NCBI RefSeq assembly: GCF_000755245.1
Contig: NZ_BBMP01000007.1
Span: 1-64,000, forward strand
Direction of reading: 5' to 3'
DNA from: Halococcus sediminicola
Lineage (GTDB): Archaea > Halobacteriota > Halobacteria > Halobacteriales > Halococcaceae
DNA length: 64,000 bases
In this document: positions 9,190 to 18,184 of the stretch, one piece after another
Numbering within the stretch: position 1 is the first letter of the stretch
Layout: each line of letters begins with the position of its first letter
Position numbers and translations under genes: made by a program
Notes under the pieces: generated by a model
What the model was told of the DNA's origin: nothing
The model's input: only the letters and a program-made list of their open reading frames with translations
Databases searched by the model: none

Positions 9190-9765
9190 ATGCGAAGGAG
9201 AAGATATCTGCGAACACTCGGCGGATTTCCGTTGGTTGCTGCCGGGGCTGCGGGATGTCTCTCCGGTGGCATGAACGGACCTGCAGAACGAGCGCTCACA
9301 GCCCAGGAAATTGGTGAAATGTGGACATATTCTGAAGGAGGATCGCCGACGATTGCCGAAAGTGGTACCATTGTTGCGAATTATCACGCCAGCGATCCGT
9401 ATCCACAGTCGGTCCAGCTCCGCCTGTGGCCCTGTGAGGGTGAAACACTCGAAGCGCTCGGTGGGACTTGTTCGTTAGGGAATCTTCCAACACAAAAGCG
9501 GGCCAACGAGAGTGTCGAGACGATGAATCACTCTCTTGGTGAAACTGCTTTCCTGTGGTGGACGGACGTCGCTACCGATATCGAGGTCGTCACCGCAAAC
9601 CACGTCTTCCGTCTCACGCACACGCCAACCGGCGAGGCGAACACTAATTCCCTCCAGGAGATACCGTCCCGCGACGCTCGAATCGAGACAGTCACCAATA
9701 TCGCCCGACGACAATCGGAAAAACTCGCCCGTGTCACCTCAGCTATCACGCCAAAACGCACGTAA
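9190..9765 (+). CDS. Predicted Tat-type lipoprotein of unknown function
   Basis: A 191-residue exported protein, read from the ATG at 9190 (a TTG directly precedes it). The N terminus MRRRRYLRTLGGFPLVAAGA has a basic twin-arginine-like head and a hydrophobic stretch, ending in a lipobox AAGC near residue 23, so it is probably lipid-anchored outside the membrane. The mature part shows no family I recognise. It has two more cysteines (WPCEG, GGTCSLG) that could form a disulfide. A 9-base stem hairpin follows the stop codon closely. Confidence 0.65.
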   Translation: MRRRRYLRTLGGFPLVAAGAAGCLSGGMNGPAERALTAQEIGEMWTYSEGGSPTIAESGTIVANYHASDPYPQSVQLRLWPCEGETLEALGGTCSLGNLPTQKRANESVETMNHSLGETAFLWWTDVATDIEVVTANHVFRLTHTPTGEANTNSLQEIPSRDARIETVTNIARRQSEKLARVTSAITPKRT

Positions 9766-9769
9766 CAGG

Positions 9770-9792
9770 TCTTGCTGCGGTCAGCAGCAAGA
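9770..9792 (+). terminator. Hairpin after the lipoprotein gene
   Basis: A perfect 9-base inverted repeat, TCTTGCTGC and GCAGCAAGA, surrounds a five-base loop and begins four bases after the TAA stop at 9763-9765. There is no T-run after it, so termination by the hairpin alone is uncertain. It may instead protect the 3' end of the transcript. Confidence 0.45.
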
Positions 9793-9994
9793 CTGAGACC
9801 GGGACCGCCCGCTCGGCGAGTGGCAACACCATCGCGTTGGTGGCGTTCCGCCGCCGACTGCGAGAGGTTCGATGCTCCCGGTGCCGAACCGTCCTCCTCA
9901 GCAGTTGCTCGGTACTGATTTCTCCACCCAATTCATGTCTCAGAGGTAGTCAACTGGCGAGCCTTGTGAGGTACTGAGTATGTCTTCGGTCAGC

Positions 9995-10489
9995 CTACCC
10001 AAGAGCGTGGTCTAAACTTAGAGCACGGTCAGGGTCGCTGAGGGCTACTTGGTCAGCGATGCCCTGGCGTTCTGTGATTTCTTCGACTGTGTCGCGGAGT
10101 TTCCTATCGGCAGTTATCAGTGTGACAGTATCGTTCTGGGAGAGTTCACAGACGAGCGCGGGGATATACTGATCAGCTTTGACCTCATGCTCCGGTAACG
10201 AATCGTCAGCAATACGCCGTCGTGCTTCGTCAATCACGTCACTATACGCTTCGAATTTTGGTTGACGAAGCACGAGATACCCCTCGTCGATGAGCTCTTG
10301 GATTGTCTGAGCTGCGTTTCGATGATTTTGGGGAGCGTTGTCGGCATCAAGAACGTCGTCGACGAGTTCTTGTTTGACCGACCGAGGGAGGACGAGTTTC
10401 GTTCCCGCTTCGACGGCGGTGTAAACGCGTTCGGGAAACGCTCGTCCGTGCATGATGATGGCGTTCGCATCGAGGACGACAACACTCAT
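9995..10489 (-). CDS. PIN-domain protein, toxin-like
   Basis: A 164-residue PIN-fold protein, a likely metal-dependent ribonuclease. The opening MSVVVLDANAII supplies the first acidic residue (Asp7), an internal acidic stretch gives more candidates, and LITADRKLRD near residue 125 matches the conserved PIN C-terminal metal site. Its ATG overlaps the stop of the upstream HTH gene (ATGA), the tight coupling typical of antitoxin-toxin pairs. I infer a toxin or stress endoribonuclease with the HTH protein as partner. A housekeeping RNA-processing nuclease is the alternative. Confidence 0.75.
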   Translation of the reverse strand: MSVVVLDANAIIMHGRAFPERVYTAVEAGTKLVLPRSVKQELVDDVLDADNAPQNHRNAAQTIQELIDEGYLVLRQPKFEAYSDVIDEARRRIADDSLPEHEVKADQYIPALVCELSQNDTVTLITADRKLRDTVEEITERQGIADQVALSDPDRALSLDHALG

Positions 10490-10962
10490 CGGTCGAAGAG
10501 ATCGAGCTCGGCAGCAAGGCGAAGGAAATCAGCATGTACCATATCGAGGGTAGCGCTGGCTTCGCGGTAGGTAAGATCGCCAGTCTCGACGCGCTCCCAA
10601 ATCTCGACAATCTCTTCGATGACTCCATCGTCGTATTCAGCAAGCATGTAGTCGATCGTTTCGGATTCGGCTGTGACAGCCATGGAGATCGCTTCCAACG
10701 AAAGATGAATATCGAAATCAACAGGTGAGTAGACCGCGGGCTTGCCCTGCTCTCGGTGGAGCAATCCTGCTGTGGCGAGATCGCGGCAGTATTCGTGTGC
10801 AGTCGTGTGAGGAAAGCCGAATTCGTCTTTGAGATCGGTCACGGAGAACGGCCCGTGTTCGGCAGCATAGCCGAGAATTTCGAGTTTGCGGTCGTTGGCC
10901 AACTGTTCGACGACGGTGTGAAGCCGTTTCCGGGAGAGGGGAGTGTCACCAGTAGCGCTCAT
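10486..10962 (-). CDS. Winged-HTH regulator, probable antitoxin partner of the PIN protein
   Basis: A 158-residue protein read from ATG 10962 (MSATGDTPLSRKRLHT). An in-frame upstream start at 11088 would add an unlikely tail. Residues 10-75 form an ArsR/MarR-like winged helix-turn-helix (FSVTDLKDEFGFPHTTAHEY, then LHREQGKPAVYSPVDFDI). The C-terminal half is helical and acidic and could bind the toxin. It is the first gene of a two-gene unit with a 4-base overlap. An AAGTATATAC TATA-like element lies just upstream. Autoregulation is inferred from the family arrangement. Confidence 0.7.
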   Translation of the reverse strand: MSATGDTPLSRKRLHTVVEQLANDRKLEILGYAAEHGPFSVTDLKDEFGFPHTTAHEYCRDLATAGLLHREQGKPAVYSPVDFDIHLSLEAISMAVTAESETIDYMLAEYDDGVIEEIVEIWERVETGDLTYREASATLDMVHADFLRLAAELDLFDR

Positions 10963-11491
10963 ACGGTTTTCACGTATATACTTATTCTCTGAATGAGGTA
11001 AGGCTTTCGTCAGTAGGCAAGCGTTTCGAGGGAGTTGAGCATGGTCGTTTCTCGACCTCGGCGAGAGGAGGACACTGGCACTATGCACCTGGCTCTGTCA
11101 GTAATCGCCGATATCGTTAGCTTTGGGTGGTAGTCGTCGAGTACGCTGTCGGGGTGTACTGCATTTTGGTTTCGGCTAAGAGAGGATATGTTTTGGCCGG
11201 ATAATATCTCTGCTCGACAGACTGTGTTCGTGTTCATTAATGAACTCGTGGTTAGAGAGCTAAGCACGAATAAATGGGTAGTCGCATACCAATCATACAC
11301 GATTTCACACATTCGATGAAGAAGTCACCACGCTTTTTTAAGTGCTGGGAAGGCGTGTAGGAGAACGGGATTCTAACCGAACTGGCCGCAGTTACTCTCA
11401 TTGTCCCACATTGAAACAGTCAAGTATTGATTTATGACATCGTCGGCAGCAGATCTCCCGATCTATAAGTAGATCTTGGCGGATTTCAGCA
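10963..11491. other. Intergenic stretch, no gene recognised
   Basis: About 530 AT-rich bases between the HTH gene and the small DUF8119-like gene. Short open frames on both strands look random. A T-rich element TTTTTTAAGTG near 11334-11344 resembles a haloarchaeal promoter on the plus strand, but no credible gene follows it. The region may be decayed mobile DNA, though I saw no terminal repeats. Confidence 0.4.
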
Positions 11492-11704
11492 CTATGATGT
11501 CATGTTATCGCCTCTCGCAATTGTAAGTGAGGTGAAAAAGCCATAATAGGCAATCACACCTGCCAACATGCACAGATAGTATGCCCATTGTGGGCCATCG
11601 AGTACGTTGAACAAAATTGAAACCATCGTCACCCAACTGCAGGCGAACACTAGATCGATGAGCATGTCAGATTTGTGTTCGTCAATGTGTTCTTGGAGAT
11701 TCAT
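11492..11704 (-). CDS. Small membrane protein (DUF8119-like)
   Basis: A 70-residue protein with an amphipathic start (MNLQEHIDEHKSDML) and two hydrophobic helices (about 15-36 and 39-60). It matches from memory a small haloarchaeal family annotated DUF8119, whose core includes LFNVLDGPQWAYYL. Function is unknown. It stands alone with long intergenic stretches on both sides. Confidence 0.65.
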   Translation of the reverse strand: MNLQEHIDEHKSDMLIDLVFACSWVTMVSILFNVLDGPQWAYYLCMLAGVIAYYGFFTSLTIARGDNMTS

Positions 11705-12059
11705 TGATAGTATCTCGAAGTACGTCTCTTACACAGTCCACGGCTTGTAAAGGCGCGCGATCTGCTGCAATTGCTCGTATTACCCTTCCTGTTCTCTTGA
11801 GTTTCGAATGGTACGGTTCCTCCTCTGTGTCTATGTGACACAAGCTGTACTTGTGATGCGCCGAGCAGCAATTGATGGTTAACGGTGGTTGGTAGTGACG
11901 CTCTTGATGAGGGAGCAACTCCTAGCACTGTCGAAGGACTGATCGGCGCTAAGGTAGACGATCTTCCGAATGAGTATCGGCTCTGTAAGTTCGATATGAC
12001 TCTTAGCTGCCGACTTTTCAGGTGAAGGGAGACATCAGTCGTTAGTTGATGTGAGAATC
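11705..12059. other. Intergenic stretch with one unrecognised 46-codon frame
   Basis: About 355 bases. On the plus strand, GTG 11885 to TGA 12025 encodes 46 residues (VVGSDALDEGATPSTVEGLI at the start) with a protein-like composition. I do not recognise it. It could be a remnant of a longer gene or a chance frame. No RNA gene was seen. Confidence 0.3.
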
Positions 12060-13703
12060 TCACTGTTTCTCACCACCGTCTGTAGCAACCTCTTCCGCAC
12101 TCTCCATTCGGCTCATTGGCTCAGGACTGTGACATTGGCGAACCATACGTTTGACTTTTTGTGGCGGATCGTCGGTGACTAGTGAGATCGCGATGATGAC
12201 GGTCATCACGACCGGTACGCCGATCAGTGCCGTCGATGTCGCGGGCAGCACCGCGTTGAGTGCTGGCAGGAGAGATCCCTCACCACCGATAACCTCCGAA
12301 GCATAGTCGTTGATGATGGTTACGATAGAGATTGCCAGCCCAACAAGCATCCCAGCGAGAGCGCCCTCCCGAGTGGTGCGCTCCCACCAGAGACCGAGGA
12401 AGAACACAGGAAACATCACAACACCAGCGATAGCGAACGCCACAGCGACGAGGGAGGCGATAACACCAACGTCGGCAATTGCTGTCGCCGCTACCAAAAT
12501 CCCGAGTCCGAGTATCGTCAACCGGCCCACGATGAGCTGCTCGCGTTCGGATGCCTCGGGTTTGTAGAGGTTCGTGTAGATGTCGTGTGCGGCAGCCGAA
12601 GACCCGGAAATGAACAGCCCTGAAACCGTCGCTAACGCCGCTGCGACTGCCCCGGCAGCGACGAGACCGACGAGCCATTCTGGAAGGTTGGCGAGTTGTG
12701 CCGTGAGAACGACCACGACATCACCCTGAGCCGATGTGAAGGGGAACGACAGTGCTTCACTCTGGTCAAACAGCAACGTACCGAACGCGGCGTACGTGGC
12801 GGTGCCCCAGTACAGCAAACAGATGAAAAACAGTCCCCAGACGCAGGACCACCGAGCCGTCCGCTCGTTGTCGACTGTGTAGAAGCGGACCAGCACGTGT
12901 GGCAGCCCGCAAGTACCAACGATCAGGGTGAAACACAGTGCCACCCACTCGTAGTAACCGGCGTTGGCGAAGGGGGCTGTGAATTCGCGAGCGATCTCCT
13001 CTGCGACAAGTGTCGCTTCATTGCCGAATTCGAGGTATGGGAGTACGGTTGAATAGCCTTGTGTCCAGCCGACTGCGTATAGTCCACCAAGGAATGCGAT
13101 GATGAGGATAACGTACTGCAGCGCCATGTTCTTGGTTGTACCCAACATCCCTGAGAGAGCAACGTAGCCGATAGTGACGCCCATGAGAAGGATCACTCCC
13201 TGTGTGTAGCTCGTACCGAAGAGATACATCGACATCAGGCCCATGCCGCGTCCCTGACTGACAGCATACACATATGCGATGAACAGCGTTGTCACTGCCG
13301 CAATGGCGCGGCCAGTGTCGGAATAAAACCGATCTGCAACGAAATCCGGCGCTGTGTACTTACCGAACCGACGGAACTGCGAGGCGAGGAAGATGAGGAG
13401 GATGAAATAACCTGCTGTCCAGCCGACGAGATACGCTAGGCCGAAGTAGCCAAGTGTGGCAATGGTTGCTGCGACGCCGAGATATGACGCTGCCGACATC
13501 CAGTTGGCACCGATTGCCATTCCGTTCTCAATGTTCCCGATCGACCGACCAGCGACCCAGAGGTTGTCAGTATCGGCCACGCGGAAGAAAAAGCCGATTG
13601 CAAGGAAAGCTACCAACATTCCTATGGTTGTGAGCGCCGGAATGAGTTTGAAGCCGATGTCGAGCCCTTCAGGCACGATTTGTAACAGGACATCCGTACT
13701 CAT
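12060..13703 (-). CDS. Sodium:solute symporter (SSS family), probable acetate/monocarboxylate permease
   Basis: A 547-residue membrane protein with about 13 helices of the sodium:solute symporter family. FFRVADTDNLWVAGRSIGNI resembles the start of ActP-like acetate permeases, and the helix-2 region ANWMSAASYLGVAATIATLG holds typical sodium-site residues. Its start overlaps the stop of the DUF4212 gene (ATGA), and acetyl-CoA synthetase lies just upstream on the same strand. Uptake of acetate or another short monocarboxylate driven by sodium is therefore likely. Substrate is inferred from context. Confidence 0.85.
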   Translation of the reverse strand: MSTDVLLQIVPEGLDIGFKLIPALTTIGMLVAFLAIGFFFRVADTDNLWVAGRSIGNIENGMAIGANWMSAASYLGVAATIATLGYFGLAYLVGWTAGYFILLIFLASQFRRFGKYTAPDFVADRFYSDTGRAIAAVTTLFIAYVYAVSQGRGMGLMSMYLFGTSYTQGVILLMGVTIGYVALSGMLGTTKNMALQYVILIIAFLGGLYAVGWTQGYSTVLPYLEFGNEATLVAEEIAREFTAPFANAGYYEWVALCFTLIVGTCGLPHVLVRFYTVDNERTARWSCVWGLFFICLLYWGTATYAAFGTLLFDQSEALSFPFTSAQGDVVVVLTAQLANLPEWLVGLVAAGAVAAALATVSGLFISGSSAAAHDIYTNLYKPEASEREQLIVGRLTILGLGILVAATAIADVGVIASLVAVAFAIAGVVMFPVFFLGLWWERTTREGALAGMLVGLAISIVTIINDYASEVIGGEGSLLPALNAVLPATSTALIGVPVVMTVIIAISLVTDDPPQKVKRMVRQCHSPEPMSRMESAEEVATDGGEKQ

Positions 13704-14125
13704 GCGTTCTCACCGCCATCAGTTGCTGTCGCCGAGTCGGACTCCGTTCTCGTCTTTCCGTGCTCGATTCCGTATTTCTCATCGAGCTTGTCGCGTCGGT
13801 AGGCATACACCGCCGACAGGACGAGCGCGCCGAATGGCGCGGCGATACCCGTCAGGAGAATATGTAACTGGAAACCAAGGACAATTGTCTCGGTCATCAG
13901 GTCAGGAAAGACGAGTGCAGCCGTCACCGGTCCAAAAACGGCGACCGTCCAAGCGAGAAACGTCACCCAGATCAATCTCAGATGGTCTTGCATGAACGCA
14001 GTATCTGGTTTGAAGATATTCACCTCTGCATCGAGGTAATTAGTGGAATGACGGCTCGTCGTCATTCTGCCATCTGTTTCCGTTGTTCCCGAATCGTTCG
14101 GCGTCTGTGTGCGGTCGTCAGTCAT
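13700..14125 (-). CDS. DUF4212 small subunit of a sodium:solute symporter
   Basis: A 141-residue protein read from ATG 14125; a GTG at 14167 would add 14 residues. A long polar N terminus is followed by two hydrophobic helices: LIWVTFLAWTVAVFGPVTAA, and a second beginning QLHILLTGIAAPFGALVLSA. This is the pattern of the DUF4212 putative symporter small subunit. The C terminus is polar. A 4-base overlap with the SSS gene supports one complex. Confidence 0.8.
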   Translation of the reverse strand: MTDDRTQTPNDSGTTETDGRMTTSRHSTNYLDAEVNIFKPDTAFMQDHLRLIWVTFLAWTVAVFGPVTAALVFPDLMTETIVLGFQLHILLTGIAAPFGALVLSAVYAYRRDKLDEKYGIEHGKTRTESDSATATDGGENA

Positions 14126-14213
14126 TGTATTACCATTGTTGCTGTGTTTGTTTGTGTTTCCAGCCACCGCTGTACGGGGTCACTCATCTGGCGTCGTGAC
14201 TTCGAAACCGACA

Positions 14214-16199
14214 TTACGAATCGGCTCCCCCGACTTGCCGCTGGATCTCGTTGACGATCTCTGGGTTGCGGAGCGTGTTCGTACTGCCCACCTTCTCCCT
14301 GTTGGCGATATCCTCCAATAATCGGCGCATAATCTTTCCTGAACGGGTCTTCGGGAGTTCAGGGGTGAAGACAACTTCTTCAGGACGCGCAATGGGGCCA
14401 ATTCCATCTTCCACACCGGCGATGATTGCATCCTGCATCTCATTATCGCCCGCGTAGCCATCCTCGGTGATGACGTAGGCGTAGACGGTCTCGCCTTTCA
14501 CCTCATGGTCACCGCCAACGACTGCGGCCTCGGCAACACCCTCAACGCCGACGATGGTGCTCTCTATTTCCATCGTCCCGAGGCGATGACCGGAGACGTT
14601 GACAACGTCGTCCACCCGCCCGAGGATAGTGAGGTAGCCGTCGTCATCGATTTTCGCGCCATCTTCTGGGAAATAGACCCAGTCGTCGGAATCGCCGGAG
14701 TCGGTATCGGAGTACTCCGCCCAATATTCCTCGATGAAACGCTCGTCGTTTTGATACAGCGTTCGCAACATGCCGGGCCACGGCCTCTGGATGGTGAGAT
14801 GGCCTGCTCGTCCAGCTGCAATTTCTTCGCCCTCGGTATCGACGATTTGGCTATCGACGCCCGGCAACGGCGGCCCGGCGGAGCCGGGCTTCATGTTGTC
14901 GACGCCCGGTAATGTTGTCACCATCATTCCGCCGGTTTCGGTCTGCCACCACGTATCGACGACCGGACACGATTCGTCGCCAATATGTCTGTAGTACCAC
15001 TTCCACGCTCGCGGGTTGATCGGTTCTCCGACGGTGCCGAGTAACCGGAGACTCGATAAGTCGTGGCGAGCAGGGTACTCCTTGCCCCACTTCATGAACG
15101 ACCGGATCGCCGTTGGTGCGGTGTAGAGCTGAGTGACGTCGTATTCGTCGACGATTTCCCACAGCCGGTCTTTCTCGGGATAATCTGGCGTTCCCTCATA
15201 CATGACAGTGGTCGTGCCGAGCGCGAGCGGCCCGTAGACGATGTAGGAGTGGCCGGTAATCCAGCCGATATCGGCCGAACACCAGTAGGTGTCCTCGGGC
15301 TTGATGTCAAGAACAGCGTGAGTCGTCCACGCAACCCACGAGAGATAGCCACCAGTGGTGTGTTTGACGCCTTTCGGCTCGCCAGTCGTCCCCGAGGTGT
15401 ACATCAGGAACAACATGTCTTCGGCGTCGCGGGCGACCGGTTCGACCTCGCTTTCGGCATGGTCCGCGATTAGGGTGTCGTAGTCGTGATCCGCCCCCCG
15501 CATCGAGTGGTCGTACTCGTCGCCGAGACGATCGACGACGATGCTCGTCACATCATGATCGATCTGGGCGATCCCCTCGTCGGCTTTCGGCTTGTGTTCG
15601 AGGGTCTCACCCCGTCGATAGTAGCCGTCGCAGGTCACCAGCATCTGAGAATCGGCGCTGTTCATCCGGGTCGCCAGAGCATTGGCTGAAAATCCGGCGA
15701 AAACGACCGAATGGGGGGCACCAAGGCGGGCGCACGCGAGCATGGCAATCGGTAGCTCCGGCACCATTGGCATGTAGAGGGTGACGATATCGCCCGCTTC
15801 GACACCGTGCTCGCGGAGGGCCGCCGCGAACTCGCTGACCTCGCGATGAAGGTCACGGTAGGTGTATGTGCGGGTTTCGCCAATCTCACCGACCCACTCG
15901 ATGGCGGTCTCGTCGCCGCGCTCGTCGAGATGACAGTCGAGGCAGTTCTCCGATGCGTTGAGCTCGCCACCGGTGAACCACTCGTAAAAGGGCGGGTTCG
16001 AGTCATCGAGGACCTGTTCGTACTCCGTGGACCAATCGAGAAGGGCCGCGGCGTTTTCCCAGCACGCTGGCCAGTTGTCCGCGAACTCGTCGTAGATCGA
16101 CGGATCGGACACGTTTGCCTGTTCGACGAACGATCCCGGTGGCTCGAACTCCTCTTGCTCGGCCAGCCGGGCTTCCAGTTCGACATCTTGCTCCGACAT
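14214..16199 (-). CDS. acs: Acetyl-CoA synthetase (AMP-forming)
   Basis: A 661-residue cytosolic enzyme converting acetate, CoA and ATP to acetyl-CoA, AMP and pyrophosphate. Visible motifs are the P-loop YTSGTTGEPKGVKHTTGGYL, the acetate-pocket block WWQTETGG, and C-terminal LPKTRSGKIMRR with the catalytic lysine near residue 638. Length is normal for Acs. It leads a same-strand run with the DUF4212/SSS transporter 88 bases downstream. A TATA element (TTATTTATGA) lies about 30 bases before the ATG, and a 7-base inverted repeat sits immediately upstream of it. A second, similar synthetase is at 18185-20122. Confidence 0.93.
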   Translation of the reverse strand: MSEQDVELEARLAEQEEFEPPGSFVEQANVSDPSIYDEFADNWPACWENAAALLDWSTEYEQVLDDSNPPFYEWFTGGELNASENCLDCHLDERGDETAIEWVGEIGETRTYTYRDLHREVSEFAAALREHGVEAGDIVTLYMPMVPELPIAMLACARLGAPHSVVFAGFSANALATRMNSADSQMLVTCDGYYRRGETLEHKPKADEGIAQIDHDVTSIVVDRLGDEYDHSMRGADHDYDTLIADHAESEVEPVARDAEDMLFLMYTSGTTGEPKGVKHTTGGYLSWVAWTTHAVLDIKPEDTYWCSADIGWITGHSYIVYGPLALGTTTVMYEGTPDYPEKDRLWEIVDEYDVTQLYTAPTAIRSFMKWGKEYPARHDLSSLRLLGTVGEPINPRAWKWYYRHIGDESCPVVDTWWQTETGGMMVTTLPGVDNMKPGSAGPPLPGVDSQIVDTEGEEIAAGRAGHLTIQRPWPGMLRTLYQNDERFIEEYWAEYSDTDSGDSDDWVYFPEDGAKIDDDGYLTILGRVDDVVNVSGHRLGTMEIESTIVGVEGVAEAAVVGGDHEVKGETVYAYVITEDGYAGDNEMQDAIIAGVEDGIGPIARPEEVVFTPELPKTRSGKIMRRLLEDIANREKVGSTNTLRNPEIVNEIQRQVGGADS

Positions 16200-16226
16200 G
16201 GGCGAGTTTCTCTCCCGATGGATCTA

Positions 16227-16261
16227 TCATAAATAAGCCTGCTAATTATTCCAACAGGCTT
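16227..16261 (-). promoter_or_regulatory. acs promoter with palindromic operator candidate
   Basis: A TATA-like TTATTTATGA (minus strand, 16227-16236) lies about 30 bases before the acs ATG. Inverted arms AAGCCTG (16235-16241) and CAGGCTT (16255-16261), 13 bases apart, abut it on the BRE side. This is where an archaeal activator would bind. The adjacent bacterio-opsin-activator-like gene is a candidate binder, by inference. Confidence 0.5.
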
Positions 16262-16416
16262 GTTTTCACCCCATATCCCGGCAATTCGATGGTTTCGGGG
16301 CCGCTATCGCATTTTTGATCATCGAAGCAAGTGTTGTCATTTCTCACGTATACTGTTCCCGCGGACCGAGACGGCACTAAACAGTTAGGTAGAATACGTC
16401 TGCCCTACGGATTGCA

Positions 16417-18072
16417 CTACCTGATCTCGTCAAAGAACGACTGGAGTAGCTTCTTCTGGGCAATACGAAGGTGATGGTGGAGGGTCGGCGACGAGACGTT
16501 CAGCGAGTCGGCCAGTTCCTCAGCCGTGGAGTCACGCGGCCACTCAAAGTAACCTCCAAAGTAGGCTGATCGCAGCGCCGCCGTCTGTCGTTCGGTGAGT
16601 TCGTCGGCCAGTGTCTCCCGAAACTGAACATCAGTCGTGGTCTCAGGTTCGGTTTCCCGTTTCGCCGTCAGGTGGGCAGTCGGAAACGCGTCGGTCACGG
16701 TTTCAACAATGCTTCGAATGTTTGCGTCGGTCGAGACCTCCCCGACCAGCTGTCCACCGTGTGAATTGACTTCGTAGGATTGAATCTGGCCACCAGCGGT
16801 TGCGAGCACCTGGATTGGGGAATTCCGGAGCGTGAGTTCGAGCAGAACTCCCGTATTGTCATCGCCGACAAATCGGATGTCCTCTACGCTATCGGTAATG
16901 GCCGCACGTTCGAAGACTGCGTCCGGCGTGACCGCTCGGGCAGTAACATAACAGAGCACCCCCTCGTCGGCAGGGACAATACCAACGAGTTCGAATTCAC
17001 AGTCGAGTGCGGCCGCAGTTTCGGGCAGGAAGGGTGTCTCGTGTCCGATATCGAAGGTCAATTCGGTCGCTGTATTAGCCAGCAGCAGCTGTTGATGTTC
17101 GATCACGGCGAGCGCGTGGCCGACCTGTGCACCGAGCACGCCGAGCAAGTCACGTTCAATAGCGTTGGCGTCCCCTCGGAGCGTTCTGATCCCAACCAGA
17201 CCGCGGGTTGTCTCACCAACGAGCGGAACGACGAGTAGCGTAGTGTCCCCGACATCCGTGGCTTGGACCATCTTCTTCTCGGTTACGGCGGCAATGAGAT
17301 CGGTCTGATCGGCAAGCGTTTGCTCAATATTGTCGATCGCCACGCCGGTATGTGCCTGAATCGTGAAGTCGTCGTTGATCCTCTCCACGATCCATGCGAA
17401 GCGATACCCATCCGTATCGGCCAGTTGGCCACAAACCATCTCGTAGATATCCTCTGTACTATCGGCGACCGCGAGTGCCTCCCCTACATCAGCGGCAACC
17501 TGCACTGTTCGCCGGAGCCAGCCGGGCAGACCCTCGGCTGTCATTGTCCTCTCCTCCGAGAGGGCCGCTACGAGCTCCTCTCGATCCGGGGATGGAAGAT
17601 ATGGTTCCAGCGCAGCCACCCGATCGTAGGCGGTCACTGCAAGGACGATCCGTGTATCAACACCGTCGTGTAGCAGTTGGTAGGCGTGGGCGGCCCGAAG
17701 GTCCCGACTCGATATTTCCCGAAATCGGCTGTCACCGGTCGCGTCAGCGGCTCGCGTGCCATTCTCGCGAACCAACATCTGGACACGACGCTCCGAGATA
17801 TTTACGAGTGTGTCGGTGCCGTTGACCGACTGGGTGTACTTCTGAACCGCATGAGCCACTGCTGCCGGAACGAACGCCTCGCGATCTCCGACGTCCAGCA
17901 ACCGGGCGGTGCCGACCTGTTGGATATCATTGGGATTGACGGCGACCACTTCACTCGGTTGTAGTCCGACTTCTCCACATAGTCGGACAATGAGGTCGCC
18001 GCGGTGGGTCTGGGTTGCCCGACGGAGGCGCTCGTAACCACCTGCACACAAAAACTGGGCTATCCCGTCCAT
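16417..18072 (-). CDS. Bacterio-opsin activator-like HTH-10 regulator
   Basis: A 551-residue regulator. The N-terminal 150 residues resemble the integrase-like SAM/catalytic fold seen in some Bat proteins (VRLCGEVGLQPSEVVAVNP, ISSRDLRAAHAYQLLHDGVD). A GAF-like sensor follows at about 200-345, then a bacterio-opsin activator domain at about 345-490. The C-terminal HTH_10 helix-turn-helix is at about 500-548 (LTERQTAALRSAYFGGYFEW, then SSPTLHHHLRIAQKKLL). It lies between two acetyl-CoA synthetase genes on the same strand with gaps of about 110 and 220 bases. I infer control of acetate assimilation; the ligand is unknown. Confidence 0.85.
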   Translation of the reverse strand: MDGIAQFLCAGGYERLRRATQTHRGDLIVRLCGEVGLQPSEVVAVNPNDIQQVGTARLLDVGDREAFVPAAVAHAVQKYTQSVNGTDTLVNISERRVQMLVRENGTRAADATGDSRFREISSRDLRAAHAYQLLHDGVDTRIVLAVTAYDRVAALEPYLPSPDREELVAALSEERTMTAEGLPGWLRRTVQVAADVGEALAVADSTEDIYEMVCGQLADTDGYRFAWIVERINDDFTIQAHTGVAIDNIEQTLADQTDLIAAVTEKKMVQATDVGDTTLLVVPLVGETTRGLVGIRTLRGDANAIERDLLGVLGAQVGHALAVIEHQQLLLANTATELTFDIGHETPFLPETAAALDCEFELVGIVPADEGVLCYVTARAVTPDAVFERAAITDSVEDIRFVGDDNTGVLLELTLRNSPIQVLATAGGQIQSYEVNSHGGQLVGEVSTDANIRSIVETVTDAFPTAHLTAKRETEPETTTDVQFRETLADELTERQTAALRSAYFGGYFEWPRDSTAEELADSLNVSSPTLHHHLRIAQKKLLQSFFDEIR

Positions 18073-18184
18073 CCTATTTCGGTTCTATTCAGAGCAACGA
18101 AATAGATGCTGCGGTCGCTACGCCAGATTATTGGTGTTGCTGTCGTAGTGTTCACTCAAACATCCAGAATCGTTTCGGAACTGT

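Noticed and set aside
9793-9994. Possible TnpB (IS200/IS605) tail
   Set aside because: A few fragments looked suggestive, but no zinc-finger motif or end hairpin could be found, so no mobile element is called.
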